The notes under the pieces were generated by a model. That model was not told the DNA's origin and did not search any database. It saw only the letters and a list, made by a program, of their open reading frames with translations. Source: Exiguobacterium sp. SL-9 (GTDB taxonomy: Bacteria; Bacillota; Bacilli; Exiguobacteriales; Exiguobacteriaceae). From it: 64,000 nucleotides of DNA. The DNA is taken from the NCBI RefSeq assembly GCF_004336985.1, contig NZ_SJUO01000001.1, positions 248,001-312,000 of the forward strand, in the 5' to 3' direction. A program made the translations under genes and the position numbers. This document shows positions 15,173 through 22,971 of this stretch, in pieces (positions within the stretch are counted from its first letter, which is position 1; every line of letters begins with the position of its first letter).

Positions 15173-15198
15173 GTTTAAACGCATCAAATGTCGGAAAT
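15173..15198 (+). promoter_or_regulatory. SigB-like promoter before the FAD monooxygenase
   Basis: GTTTAA (15173-15178), 14-base spacer, GGAAAT (15193-15198). The -35 is perfect for SigB and the -10 matches GGGTAT at four of six positions. It is about 33 bp before the likely ATG. Confidence 0.4.
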
Positions 15199-15230
15199 AT
15201 CATTATTAACGATAGGAGTTGGTGGATGTG

Positions 15231-16766
15231 ATGGATAAAAAAGTTGATGTATTAATCGTCGGAGCGGGTCCGACCGGACTCACGCTCGCGTTGACGTTAG
15301 CTAGGTATGGAATCTCATTTGAAATTATTGATCGTAAGACGACACCGTCGAACAATTCCCGTGCCATCGGGATTCAACCGCGGACGATCGAAGTGTTCTC
15401 TCGTCTTGATGTCGCCAAAGAAGTGCTCGGCCGGGCACGGACTATCGAGAAAGGTAATCTGTACTTCTCGGGTCAATGGACGGCCAAGCTTGAATTTTCT
15501 CGTCTCGTCACGCCCTACCCGTTCGTGACGCTACTACGACAAAATGAGACGGAAGCGATTTTAGAGGATGCGTTAAATGGACACGGTCATGCTGTCCAAC
15601 GCGGCGAATCACTCGTCTCATTGACGCACTATCCGTCCCGAGTTCTCGCCCACCTTGAGTCGGATGCGTCGAATCGGACAATCGAAGCTAAATACGTCGT
15701 GGCGGCCGACGGAGCGAATAGTTCGATCCGACGGATGCTTGCCCTTCCGTTCAGCGGGAAGTCGTTCAAAGAGTCGTGGGTGCTCGCCGATATGAAAGCC
15801 AAGTGGAATATTTCGCGCGAAGAAGTGCATATCTTCTTTTCCGACCGGGGCGTTTTGGAAGTATTCCCGCTCACGGATGACACGATCCGCATCACGGGAA
15901 ACCTCGCGAACGATGAATCGTTCAACGAGTCAGAGCTGCGCAAGTTAATCGAACAGCGCAGCCATATGGAAGTCGAGATTGACGAAGTCGAATGGTTCTC
16001 GCTTTTCCGGGTCCATAACCGGATGGTCGACTCGTTCATTCACAACCGCGTCATTCTCATGGGAGACGCCGCACACATCAACTCACCCGTGGGCGGACAA
16101 GGCATGAACACCGGTATCGCCGATTCGTTCAATCTCGGTTGGAAGTTGTGGCTCCATTTGAAAGCCGGTGCCCCGTTCCGCGTCGTAGCCTCGTATCGCG
16201 ACGAAAGAGAGCACGTGGCTCGTAACGTGCTTCAGACAACGAACGTGGCGACGGAAGTGTTACAGACGACATTACCTGTCCTCTTGCCGTTCCAAGCGCT
16301 CGGTGCCGACGTCTTTACGCGCGTCAACTTAATCAATCAAAAAATCACGGAACGGATCGCCCAACTACACTTGTCTTATCCCGGACATTCCCGAATTCCG
16401 TTCTTGCGTGTCGCCAAGGGTAAGATTTTCCCAGAAATCGAGATCATACGGACCGACGACGGGTTGCGCACCAAAATTTCGGAAATCGCGGACGGACGGT
16501 TCCAAGTCATCATCCTCGACGATGATCAGCGCGATGCGACCGCACTATATGACTATTTGAACGACCATCAATCGTTCTTCCAAATCATCACACTTTCGAA
16601 GACGAGCCGCCCATTCTTCGACCAAGGTAACGAACTCGCGAAGTCATTGTTCATGAAGCGTGGCGTACTCGTCATCCGACCAGACGGTTATTTGCTTCAT
16701 AAACAGCGGCATCTCCGTCCTGAGTCGTTGCAACAGACGATGGCGGCTTGGTTGCCGGCACTATGA
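15231..16766 (+). CDS. FAD-dependent aromatic monooxygenase (phenol hydroxylase-like)
   Basis: A 511-residue flavoprotein of the PheA/TfdB/MhpA group. The N-terminal dinucleotide motif VLIVGAGPTGLTLALTLA is followed by the second FAD motif GDAAHINSPVGGQGMNTGIADSFNLGWKL (about residues 280-308) and a C-terminal thioredoxin-like extension (about 400-511). Such enzymes hydroxylate phenols or polyketide-like aromatics with NAD(P)H; the substrate cannot be deduced. I prefer the ATG at 15231, which has GGTGG five bases upstream; GTG at 15228 or TTG at 15219 would add one or four residues. It is a lone plus-strand gene among minus-strand genes, ends in a long hairpin and may be stress-induced. Confidence 0.86.
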   Translation: MDKKVDVLIVGAGPTGLTLALTLARYGISFEIIDRKTTPSNNSRAIGIQPRTIEVFSRLDVAKEVLGRARTIEKGNLYFSGQWTAKLEFSRLVTPYPFVTLLRQNETEAILEDALNGHGHAVQRGESLVSLTHYPSRVLAHLESDASNRTIEAKYVVAADGANSSIRRMLALPFSGKSFKESWVLADMKAKWNISREEVHIFFSDRGVLEVFPLTDDTIRITGNLANDESFNESELRKLIEQRSHMEVEIDEVEWFSLFRVHNRMVDSFIHNRVILMGDAAHINSPVGGQGMNTGIADSFNLGWKLWLHLKAGAPFRVVASYRDEREHVARNVLQTTNVATEVLQTTLPVLLPFQALGADVFTRVNLINQKITERIAQLHLSYPGHSRIPFLRVAKGKIFPEIEIIRTDDGLRTKISEIADGRFQVIILDDDQRDATALYDYLNDHQSFFQIITLSKTSRPFFDQGNELAKSLFMKRGVLVIRPDGYLLHKQRHLRPESLQQTMAAWLPAL

Positions 16767-16768
16767 CA

Positions 16769-16797
16769 AGAGCTCCACTCGTCACGAGTGGAGCTCT
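16769..16797. terminator. Hairpin between convergent genes
   Basis: AGAGCTCCACTCG, TCA, CGAGTGGAGCTCT: a perfect 13-bp stem between the monooxygenase stop and the stop of the 16800-17048 gene. Neither side has a proper T run, so termination efficiency is uncertain. Confidence 0.65.
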
Positions 16798-16799
16798 GT

Positions 16800-17048
16800 T
16801 CACGCTTGATTGTAATACAGCGTCCCTGGCTTCGAGAGCGTCAAATCGTAGAACGCCTCAAATGCTTCGATGTCTTCTAACTTGCGAAAATCGACTTTAT
16901 CTGTCTCTTCATTCGGAATTGCGATGATGATACCCTCATCCGTTTGTTTGATCATCCCGGTTTGTCCGTTATGGATGCGGATGTAGAGCACGTGCTTATC
17001 CTCTAATAGTGTCACGGCTTCGCGACGCGATTGAATCGTTGTTTTCAT
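16800..17048 (-). CDS. Unrecognised 82-residue protein
   Basis: I do not recognise this protein. It is a small soluble alpha/beta protein (MKTTIQSRREAVTLLEDKHV at the start, C-terminus KPGTLYYNQA) with no cysteines, signal or membrane segment. The ATG at 17046-17048 has GTGAGGG six bases upstream; the ATG two codons earlier abuts that Shine-Dalgarno. It has a good SigA promoter (17077-17100 region) that overlaps the divergent promoter of the 17144 gene. Confidence 0.7.
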   Translation of the reverse strand: MKTTIQSRREAVTLLEDKHVLYIRIHNGQTGMIKQTDEGIIIAIPNEETDKVDFRKLEDIEAFEAFYDLTLSKPGTLYYNQA

Positions 17049-17069
17049 GGTCATCCCTCACTTTCTTTT

Positions 17070-17119
17070 GAGTATACCGGTCTATCGTTGTTGCTTTCAA
17101 GCGGTTGCGCCCTTAAAAT
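17070..17119. promoter_or_regulatory. Divergent promoters with overlapping -35 boxes
   Basis: Plus strand: TTGCTT (17091-17096), 17 bases, TAAAAT (17114-17119), for the 17144 gene. Minus strand: TTGAAA (17095-17100), 18 bases, TATACT, for the 16800-17048 gene. The two -35 boxes overlap by two bases, so polymerase can probably occupy only one promoter at a time. Confidence 0.6.
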
Positions 17120-17143
17120 TATGTAAAGAAGGGGTTGAACGCT

Positions 17144-17437
17144 TTGAACTTGGAAACAATATTGATTATCGTCTTAGGCATCACATTCGTCGTACTCGTC
17201 TCGATTCGCGCCGTCCGTAACTTACAGTGGGTCCGCTTCGGTGAGGCGTTCGGCAAACAAGGCGAGGCGCTACTCGACGACTATACGTATTTGACGGAAC
17301 AAGGCATCACCTGCCGTGTCGAACACGGCTTGCCGACCGGCCGTCTGTTCCGGCCGCTTGCGAAAAACTTGGACGACCGGGTCGCCTTGTTCGTTCATCG
17401 CAAGGATGAACAGAAGGCCCGACAATTATTGAAATAA
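17144..17437 (+). CDS. Unrecognised single-span membrane protein
   Basis: A protein of about 97 residues with one N-terminal hydrophobic segment (TILIIVLGITFVVLVSI) and a cytoplasmic tail of about 65 residues (EQGITCRVEHGLPTGRL, ending KDEQKARQLLK). I do not recognise the family. The start is TTG at 17144-17146, nine bases after AAGAAGGGG; an in-frame TTG at 17135 abuts that Shine-Dalgarno and is unlikely. The promoter at 17091-17119 places the transcript start almost at the Shine-Dalgarno, so the leader is very short. Confidence 0.68.
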   Translation: MNLETILIIVLGITFVVLVSIRAVRNLQWVRFGEAFGKQGEALLDDYTYLTEQGITCRVEHGLPTGRLFRPLAKNLDDRVALFVHRKDEQKARQLLK

Positions 17438-17466
17438 AAATGGCGCTGAAGCTTCAGCGCCATTTT
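17437..17466. terminator. Bidirectional terminator between convergent genes
   Basis: AAAATGGCGCTGA and its exact complement TCAGCGCCATTTT around AGCT. The A/T ends let it work for both the plus-strand 17144 gene and the minus-strand NERD-like gene, whose stop it touches. Confidence 0.88.
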
Positions 17467-18041
17467 CATTTATGTACTTGACGCTCCGAGCAATAGTAGG
17501 CAATGTGTTTGATTGTCGCCTCCGATAACAGCTCGAGCTTCGTTTTCGTGATGACGTCGTCGATCACATCGAACGTATCGGCACAGTTCGCCTTAATGCG
17601 TTCGACTTTGAGACGCGGCGTCTCAGGGAAAATTAAAAATGACGTGACGGGGACAGCCTGTCCGCATTGCCTCTTTAAGACGCTCCGGACGTGCTTCGTC
17701 ATCCGCTCAAGTTCTTCCATCGGATGTGGATAGATGTTTTTCCAACCGAGCGGCGTCTCGAGACGACAGTCACGGTTCGTCATATGGACGGCCGACGTCG
17801 TCCGATTGATGCGGACTAAAAAGACGCCTTTCGGGCCGACCAATACATAATCGAGCACATCATCACCGAGTTCGACTTGTTCGATCATCATCCAATCAAA
17901 CCGGCATGTGTGACGGATGATTTCGACAATCTCGTCCGTGTACGACTTCGGCGGTGTGATGACTTCTTCTTTCGTGCGGAACAAGCCTTTCGTCTGTCGT
18001 TTTTCAGGCTCTTTTTTGACGGCCGTCAATACTTGTAACAT
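17466..18041 (-). CDS. NERD-like (nuclease-related domain) protein
   Basis: A 191-residue soluble protein. The middle (about 45-150) resembles a NERD domain: LDYVLVGPKGVFLVRINR, then W-K-N-I-Y-P-H-P-M-E-E-L-E-R-M and a hydrophobic strand VTSFLIFPE, the usual order of the PD-(D/E)xK-related fold. The expected catalytic E-x-K reads as VRIN instead of VEVK, so nuclease activity is doubtful. The ATG at 18039-18041 follows AGGAGGTG at about six bases; a GTG nine bases upstream lies inside this signal. It sits 18 bases downstream of gpsB and is probably co-transcribed. Confidence 0.6.
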   Translation of the reverse strand: MLQVLTAVKKEPEKRQTKGLFRTKEEVITPPKSYTDEIVEIIRHTCRFDWMMIEQVELGDDVLDYVLVGPKGVFLVRINRTTSAVHMTNRDCRLETPLGWKNIYPHPMEELERMTKHVRSVLKRQCGQAVPVTSFLIFPETPRLKVERIKANCADTFDVIDDVITKTKLELLSEATIKHIAYYCSERQVHK

Positions 18042-18059
18042 CGTTCCCACCTCCTCACT

Positions 18060-18359
18060 TTATTCGCTTGGACCGACCTGTTTTCCGAAGACAGCCTTTT
18101 CTAAATTCGAGATGCGACGCAACATGTCATAGTTCGACGCGACCGGTTGGGCAGGTTTGAGCGGCTCTGTTTGTTCATTCGAACCACGACGGAGCGACTC
18201 GTTCTCTTGACGCAACCGCTCGATTTCTTTCGTCATCTTCTCATAATCGCGGATGACGACGTCTAAAAATTGGTCGACTTCTTCCTGTGAATACCCACGA
18301 AGGGCGGTCTTGAACTCTTGTTTATAAATAGCTTCAGCTGTTAATTCAGTTTGCATCAT
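18060..18359 (-). CDS. gpsB: Cell division protein GpsB
   Basis: A 99-residue coiled-coil protein that coordinates septal and lateral wall synthesis and binds the cytoplasmic tails of class A PBPs. The DivIVA-like N-terminal lipid-binding region is clear (LTAEAIYKQEFKTALRGYSQEEVDQFLD), then a coiled coil (DYEKMTKEIERLRQENESL) and a C-terminal helix that trimerises (NYDMLRRISNLEKAVFG). The double ATG at 18354-18359 follows GGGAGTG; longer starts have no Shine-Dalgarno. It is directly downstream of ypsA, as in Bacillus and Staphylococcus. The PBP1 gene 4.6 kb away encodes a basic N-terminal tail that GpsB could bind. Confidence 0.95.
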   Translation of the reverse strand: MMQTELTAEAIYKQEFKTALRGYSQEEVDQFLDVVIRDYEKMTKEIERLRQENESLRRGSNEQTEPLKPAQPVASNYDMLRRISNLEKAVFGKQVGPSE

Positions 18360-18361
18360 AT

Positions 18362-18907
18362 TCACTCCCAATGTTGTTCCCATTGTTTTTCTTCTTCAAT
18401 CACGCGCAACTCTTCCTGCGTGATCAAGAATAACTCCATCTGGTGTTTTCGTTTAGCCCCTTCGACGAGAAAGCGAGGGCTTCCTCCCGTCTCTTCGTCA
18501 TACAGCGTGATTAATCCTGCTGCTTTGTCTAAAAAGAAGGCGGTTTTTGCGCGCAACTGGCTCGGGTCCTCGTAAGGACGCTGGGTCAGTGCTTCAAAAA
18601 AGTCAGCCTCGAGCTGTAAACGAATGAACAATTCTTGCTCATACGGTTTATACTTCTCTTCCATCTGTAAAAAAGGTGGAAATACGGCGATTTTGATTGG
18701 ATATGTTTCTCTTAACTCTAACAATACTTCTCCAGCCCATAATTCACAACCGTTCGTGCCACTAAAAATGAACCATTCGGCCCCAAGTTCGATGGTTTCG
18801 ACTATTTTTCGTTCATACGCTTCTTTGATGATGTCGATACCGGGATGGTCTGCTTTAAAAATACCGAGCTCATGCGGCCGATATCCTGTGATGGCGACAA
18901 CTTTCAT
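18362..18907 (-). CDS. ypsA: YpsA, SLOG-superfamily protein
   Basis: A 181-residue Rossmann-like protein of the SLOG/DprA-like group (DUF1273). The start MKVVAITGYRPHELGIF carries the G-x-R-P-x-E-L motif, and WFIFSGTNGCELWAGE contains the glycine-rich loop likely to bind a nucleotide-like ligand. In B. subtilis and S. aureus YpsA is linked to cell division together with GpsB. It overlaps mrfB by four bases and is 2 bases from gpsB, so repair and division genes share a transcript. Confidence 0.92.
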   Translation of the reverse strand: MKVVAITGYRPHELGIFKADHPGIDIIKEAYERKIVETIELGAEWFIFSGTNGCELWAGEVLLELRETYPIKIAVFPPFLQMEEKYKPYEQELFIRLQLEADFFEALTQRPYEDPSQLRAKTAFFLDKAAGLITLYDEETGGSPRFLVEGAKRKHQMELFLITQEELRVIEEEKQWEQHWE

Positions 18908-20061
18908 GTTCGCTTCCTTTCTAGCCGGTTCATCCGATGGCGCAGCGCTCGCATCTCGGTCAAGGCGGTCTGTCGAAGCACCGTCTCTTTCCGTTCTGCC
19001 AAGGCGATGGCCTGTTCGGTATAGGTGATGGCCCGATTGATATCTTTTTGGCGATGTTCGGCGTATTTCGCCAATTCTACGAGTGCCTCGACCGTACCGA
19101 CCTGTTCGAACAGCGGCAGCGCCTGCTCCATCTGGCCGGTCCGTTTCAACAGCAACGCTTGACGCATCAAGGCACGTTTCGTCGGCCGTTCGAGGCGTTC
19201 ATATTCTTGAAGCGCCGCCTCGGCGTTGCCGAGATCGTTCAACCAGTGCGCCCGTTCTTCGCCGAACGGTGTCTCGTCAGCTTCGACGAGATGACAGAGC
19301 CGTTTATAGAGCGAGACGAGACTTAAGCAGTCGGCGTGATGGTGGTCGATGACCGGCTGTAAAATATCCGGTTCCCGGTCCTTCACATATTGGAAATAGT
19401 GCATCGGTGCCAAAAATCCCGGTAGGTCATCTGTCCGGGCGTGGCCGAAATGTGCCTCAACCGCTTTGAGCGAGACCGATTCGAGCGTCGGTTTGAGCAA
19501 TCGCCGCGAGGCATGCAACAAATCGACATGTCCGACGGCTGGCAGCGCCTTGACTTTTGAGCGGACGAACGTGTGCCTCGTTTTGATTTGGGGCCAGTCG
19601 AACGACTTGCCGTTATACGTCACGAAACGGACCTCGTCGCCGATGTCGTTCAAAAAGTGATAATAAAACGCCGTCTCGAACGCCGGGTGCGGTAACACGT
19701 ACTGGATCATCTCGAGATGGTCCCTTTGGAAACGTGCGAATCCGATTAAAAAGATCGAAGTTCCCGATCCGCGGAGCCCCGTCGTCTCGGTATCCATGAA
19801 CAATACCTGTTCGGATGGGACATCGACTTGAAAGAACGGATGGGTCGATCTCGCGAGCGAGGCTTTCGCCTCTCCGAACGTATAGTCATGATACGTCTCG
19901 TCGAGCGGATAAATTTGTTTCAAGCGGACACACCATTCTTGTTCGAACGTCAAAATCTCTCCGCCGCGCTCGCGCCATTTCGCCTGTTCGACGTCGTCCG
20001 GTGTCACGGCGACTTGTTTCGGTTCATTCGTTTTAATGAGTCGTGATAGTTTTGCTTTCAT
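18904..20061 (-). CDS. mrfB: MrfB (YprB), DEDDh exonuclease with TPR tail
   Basis: A 385-residue metal-dependent exonuclease that works with MrfA in repair of mitomycin C lesions in B. subtilis. The RNase H-like exonuclease domain (about 80-260) shows FMDTETTGLRGSGTSIFLIGFARF, FVTYNGKSFDWPQIK and the final HHHADCLSL motif. The C-terminal third (about 270-385) is made of TPR-like helices (NLGNAEAALQEYERLERP, EQALPLFEQVGTVEALVELAKYAEH). The start overlaps the mrfA stop by four bases. It is about 28 residues shorter than typical homologues. Confidence 0.92.
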   Translation of the reverse strand: MKAKLSRLIKTNEPKQVAVTPDDVEQAKWRERGGEILTFEQEWCVRLKQIYPLDETYHDYTFGEAKASLARSTHPFFQVDVPSEQVLFMDTETTGLRGSGTSIFLIGFARFQRDHLEMIQYVLPHPAFETAFYYHFLNDIGDEVRFVTYNGKSFDWPQIKTRHTFVRSKVKALPAVGHVDLLHASRRLLKPTLESVSLKAVEAHFGHARTDDLPGFLAPMHYFQYVKDREPDILQPVIDHHHADCLSLVSLYKRLCHLVEADETPFGEERAHWLNDLGNAEAALQEYERLERPTKRALMRQALLLKRTGQMEQALPLFEQVGTVEALVELAKYAEHRQKDINRAITYTEQAIALAERKETVLRQTALTEMRALRHRMNRLERKRT

Positions 20062-22307
20062 ATCGTTCCTTTCAATGCATGCAACTGTCTGACGACCTGC
20101 TGTTTGAAATCACCGTAGCCGATCATTCCGACACAGCGCGGACAACCGCTCTCGCACGGGCAGTCCTCGACCGTACGAATGGCCGCGTCCAAGACCTCAT
20201 CGGCGTCGCGATAAAGTGCTTCGCTCAGCCCGATTCCGCCTGGATAGCGGTCGTATAAATAGACGGTCGGTTTGTTCGTATGGGTCGCTTTCATTTGAAT
20301 CGTCGTGAACAAGTCGAGCGTGTCACACATCAAATAGAGCGGGGCGAGCCGCCGCAACAGATCGCTGACTGCTTCAAGCTGATCTTCCATATCGGCTTCC
20401 GAGTAGGCGAACCGGTCGTCTAGCGTGAACCAAGTCGCCGTCGTGTGCAGTTCTCGTTCAGGCAAATGGATTGGTCCGGAGCCGATATTCTCGTGCGTCC
20501 CAAATTTGATTTTCTTGAACAGTGTCGCCATCGCGATGACCGACACTTCCCCGAACGTCTTCACGCCGGTCGTCTTGTTCTCTTCTAACACTTTCAGTTC
20601 GACCGCCAGATTGGCGTCCGTATAGTAGTCGACGTCGACACGTCGGACGTACGCTTTTTTCTCTTCAAAGTCGAGTCGCTCGACCTGATATTGCTCGGCT
20701 CCATGCAAATAGATGGCCTCGTCATGCAGTAACGTCATCGCGCTGAACGTATCCATCTCACCGATGACTTGGTTCTTCGCGGTTTGATCGACGATGACGA
20801 CGTTCTCTTGGTCACTCGTCCGAAGCGAGATGTCGTGAGCCGGGAACGCGTCGGTCATCCAATAGTATTTATTGGCCCGTTCATGCAAGATGTGCGCGTC
20901 CGTCAAGAAATCGAGAATGTCTTCCGTCTCGACCGTCCCGAACCGTTCCCCTTTTTGGAAAGGCAGTTCGAACGCGGCACATTTCATATGGTCGACGAGA
21001 ATGATCAAATTGTTCGGGTCGAGCCGGGCCGCTTCCGGAGACCGGTCTAAAATCAAATCGGGCTGCTCGACGACGAGTTGGTCGAGCGATGACGATGAGG
21101 CGACAAAAATGACGAGCGCCTCGGAATGACGGCGTCCGGCTCGGCCCGCCTGTTGCCACATCGATGCGACCGTCCCTGGATATCCGTTTAAGACACAGGC
21201 TTGCAACTGGCCGATATCGACACCGAGCTCGAGCGCATTCGTCGAGACGACGGCTTTGATTTCCCCGTTCCGGAGGCGGCGCTCGATTTCACGGCGTTCT
21301 GACGGCAAATAACCACCTCGATAGCCAACGATCGACTTAGGACCGAGCTCGCGCCGCGTCAGTTCTTGTAAATACGTCAACAACACCTCGACCCGTACCC
21401 GTGAGCGGGCGAAGACGATCGTCTGAATGTCCGCTTCGACGAGCTTTGAGGCAATCCGCTTCGTCTCGAGCGTGGCGCTCCGACGAATCCCGAGCGCCTC
21501 ATTGACGACGGGCGGATTGTAAAAAATCAAATGTTTCTTCCCTTGTGGTGCCCCGTTATTGTCAACGAGGACGACGTCTTCCTCGGTCAACAGTTCAGCC
21601 AACTCGACCGGGTTGGCAATCGTCGCCGACGTCATGATCCATTTCGGATGACTCCCGTAATAGGCACAGATCCGTTTCAGGCGGCGGAACACGTTGGCGA
21701 CGTGGCTACCGAATACCCCTCGGTACGTATGCAACTCGTCGACAACAATGTATTCCAAGTTCTCGAACAATCGAATCCATTTCGTATGATGCGGCAAGAT
21801 TCCAGAGTGAAGCATATCCGGATTCGTGATGACGATATTGCCGGCGTCTCGTACTTTCGTACGAGCCGCTGGCGCCGTGTCCCCATCGTATGTGAAACAA
21901 CGAAGGTCACCTTCGAGCGCCTCGACCATCTCCATCAAATCACTGTTTTGGTCTTGGGCGAGCGCTTTCGTCGGGTACAAGTAGAGCGCCCGGGCCGTCG
22001 GTTGTTCAATCATTTTCGATAAAACCGGCAAATTGTAACAGAGCGTCTTCCCGGAAGCGGTCGGGGTGACGATGACCGTCGAGTTGCCGCGAGACGTCTG
22101 CTCGATTGCTTCGGCTTGATGGGTGTATAGTTGTTCGATTCCGCGGCCATGGAGCACTCGGACGAGATCTGGCGGGACGCTCGATGGAATCGGCGCATAC
22201 CGGGCCGGCTTCGCCTCGACCGTGTGCCAATGCGTCACGTTGCCCGAAAAACCCGGGTCGGTCTTCAGCGTCTGAATCATTTCTTCCACGGAACGTTTTT
22301 TCCGCAT
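20058..22307 (-). CDS. mrfA: MrfA (YprA), DEAH-box helicase for DNA repair
   Basis: A superfamily 2 helicase, partner of MrfB in a UvrA-independent mitomycin repair route. From the ATG at 22305-22307 (eight bases after GAAGG; the upstream GTG is inside the Shine-Dalgarno) it has 749 residues, the B. subtilis length. Motif I is TPTASGKT (about 81-88), motif II DELH (about 190-193), motif VI QQAGRAGRR. The C-terminal MrfA zinc-binding domain has four cysteines in CPCESGCPRC near the end. It lies between a UDG-like gene (14-base gap) and mrfB (4-base overlap). Confidence 0.95.
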   Translation of the reverse strand: MRKKRSVEEMIQTLKTDPGFSGNVTHWHTVEAKPARYAPIPSSVPPDLVRVLHGRGIEQLYTHQAEAIEQTSRGNSTVIVTPTASGKTLCYNLPVLSKMIEQPTARALYLYPTKALAQDQNSDLMEMVEALEGDLRCFTYDGDTAPAARTKVRDAGNIVITNPDMLHSGILPHHTKWIRLFENLEYIVVDELHTYRGVFGSHVANVFRRLKRICAYYGSHPKWIMTSATIANPVELAELLTEEDVVLVDNNGAPQGKKHLIFYNPPVVNEALGIRRSATLETKRIASKLVEADIQTIVFARSRVRVEVLLTYLQELTRRELGPKSIVGYRGGYLPSERREIERRLRNGEIKAVVSTNALELGVDIGQLQACVLNGYPGTVASMWQQAGRAGRRHSEALVIFVASSSSLDQLVVEQPDLILDRSPEAARLDPNNLIILVDHMKCAAFELPFQKGERFGTVETEDILDFLTDAHILHERANKYYWMTDAFPAHDISLRTSDQENVVIVDQTAKNQVIGEMDTFSAMTLLHDEAIYLHGAEQYQVERLDFEEKKAYVRRVDVDYYTDANLAVELKVLEENKTTGVKTFGEVSVIAMATLFKKIKFGTHENIGSGPIHLPERELHTTATWFTLDDRFAYSEADMEDQLEAVSDLLRRLAPLYLMCDTLDLFTTIQMKATHTNKPTVYLYDRYPGGIGLSEALYRDADEVLDAAIRTVEDCPCESGCPRCVGMIGYGDFKQQVVRQLHALKGTI

Positions 22308-22321
22308 AGAGTTCACCTTCT

Positions 22322-22882
22322 TTATGATTTCGAAGGTGCGAGACGTTCCACGACAGCCTTGACTTGGCTGATCCGTTCGTCGCGTACGAGCCGATGGACG
22401 GCCGGCAAACGGAGCACGTCCATCGCTTTAAACGAATCGGCGACATGCTCATTTTCTTCTTCGAGACGCGTGATCGCATCGTCAAACAACCGTTGCGTCG
22501 AACGTCCGAACAAGACGATGGTATGTAGCTTCGTACACTTCGAGTGGACCGCTTGTAAATGCTTCGTGTAACGCTGCACCGCTTTATGATAATCTTCATG
22601 CGTCGCGAGCGCTTGGCGCTTGCCCTGCAGAAGTTCAGGGTAATATGACTCGTCGCCGAGAAACACCGTCTCGACGCCGATCCGTTTCAAATAAGGATGG
22701 CCACTGGCCTCGGCCACGGCTTGATCATCAATCAAGCGTCCGAACGGAATCGATTCCTCGAGGAGCAACCGGCCCATCTTCAAGCCATTGACGCCATGTA
22801 ACGGGATGCCTAAATCATCCTCTTGCAGTCGGTCGATCACAAACAATACTTTCATCTTACGTTTCAATGAGAGTTGTACCAT
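22322..22882 (-). CDS. Divergent uracil-DNA-glycosylase-like protein, first gene of the mrf operon
   Basis: A 186-residue soluble protein without close recognition. Three segments in order resemble the UDG superfamily: EDDLGIPLHGVNGLKMGRLL (compare the ED-G-P-G-G-LL block of family 4), CTKLHTIVLFGRSTQRLFD (compare the P-K-I-V-x-L-G strand/helix) and LPAVHRLVRDERISQVK (compare the C-terminal H-P/R motif). The usual catalytic GEAPG is not present, so activity may be lost or altered. This is my inference and needs a fold search. ATG at 22880-22882 follows AGGATG. It begins a UDG-like/mrfA/mrfB/ypsA/gpsB unit under an extended -10 promoter. Confidence 0.55.
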   Translation of the reverse strand: MVQLSLKRKMKVLFVIDRLQEDDLGIPLHGVNGLKMGRLLLEESIPFGRLIDDQAVAEASGHPYLKRIGVETVFLGDESYYPELLQGKRQALATHEDYHKAVQRYTKHLQAVHSKCTKLHTIVLFGRSTQRLFDDAITRLEEENEHVADSFKAMDVLRLPAVHRLVRDERISQVKAVVERLAPSKS

Positions 22883-22910
22883 GTGTCACCATCCTATTCG
22901 CTTTCTTTTC

Positions 22911-22919
22911 ATTATAGCA
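22911..22919 (-). promoter_or_regulatory. Extended -10 promoter of the mrf operon
   Basis: On the minus strand TGC-TATAAT, an extended -10 element; the -35 region is poor. It lies between the PBP1 terminator and the 22882 start and gives a leader of about 20 bases. Confidence 0.55.
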
Positions 22920-22931
22920 AATGAAACAGAA

Positions 22932-22958
22932 AAACAGGGCGCTGATGTCGCCCTGTTT
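22932..22958 (-). terminator. Intrinsic terminator of recU-ponA
   Basis: AAACAGGGCG / CGCCCTGTTT with a 7-base loop, followed on the minus strand by TTCTGTTTC. It lies 14 bases past the PBP1 stop. Confidence 0.8.
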
Positions 22959-22971
22959 CCAGTGAGTCGGT

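Noticed and set aside
17437-18060. RNase P RNA (rnpB) near gpsB, expected from Bacillus synteny
   Set aside because: Only nine to eighteen non-coding bases lie downstream of gpsB; no room for a 400-nt RNA.
22006-22599. 197-codon minus-strand frame spanning the mrfA start and the UDG-like gene
   Set aside because: Out of frame with both well-supported genes and without family features.
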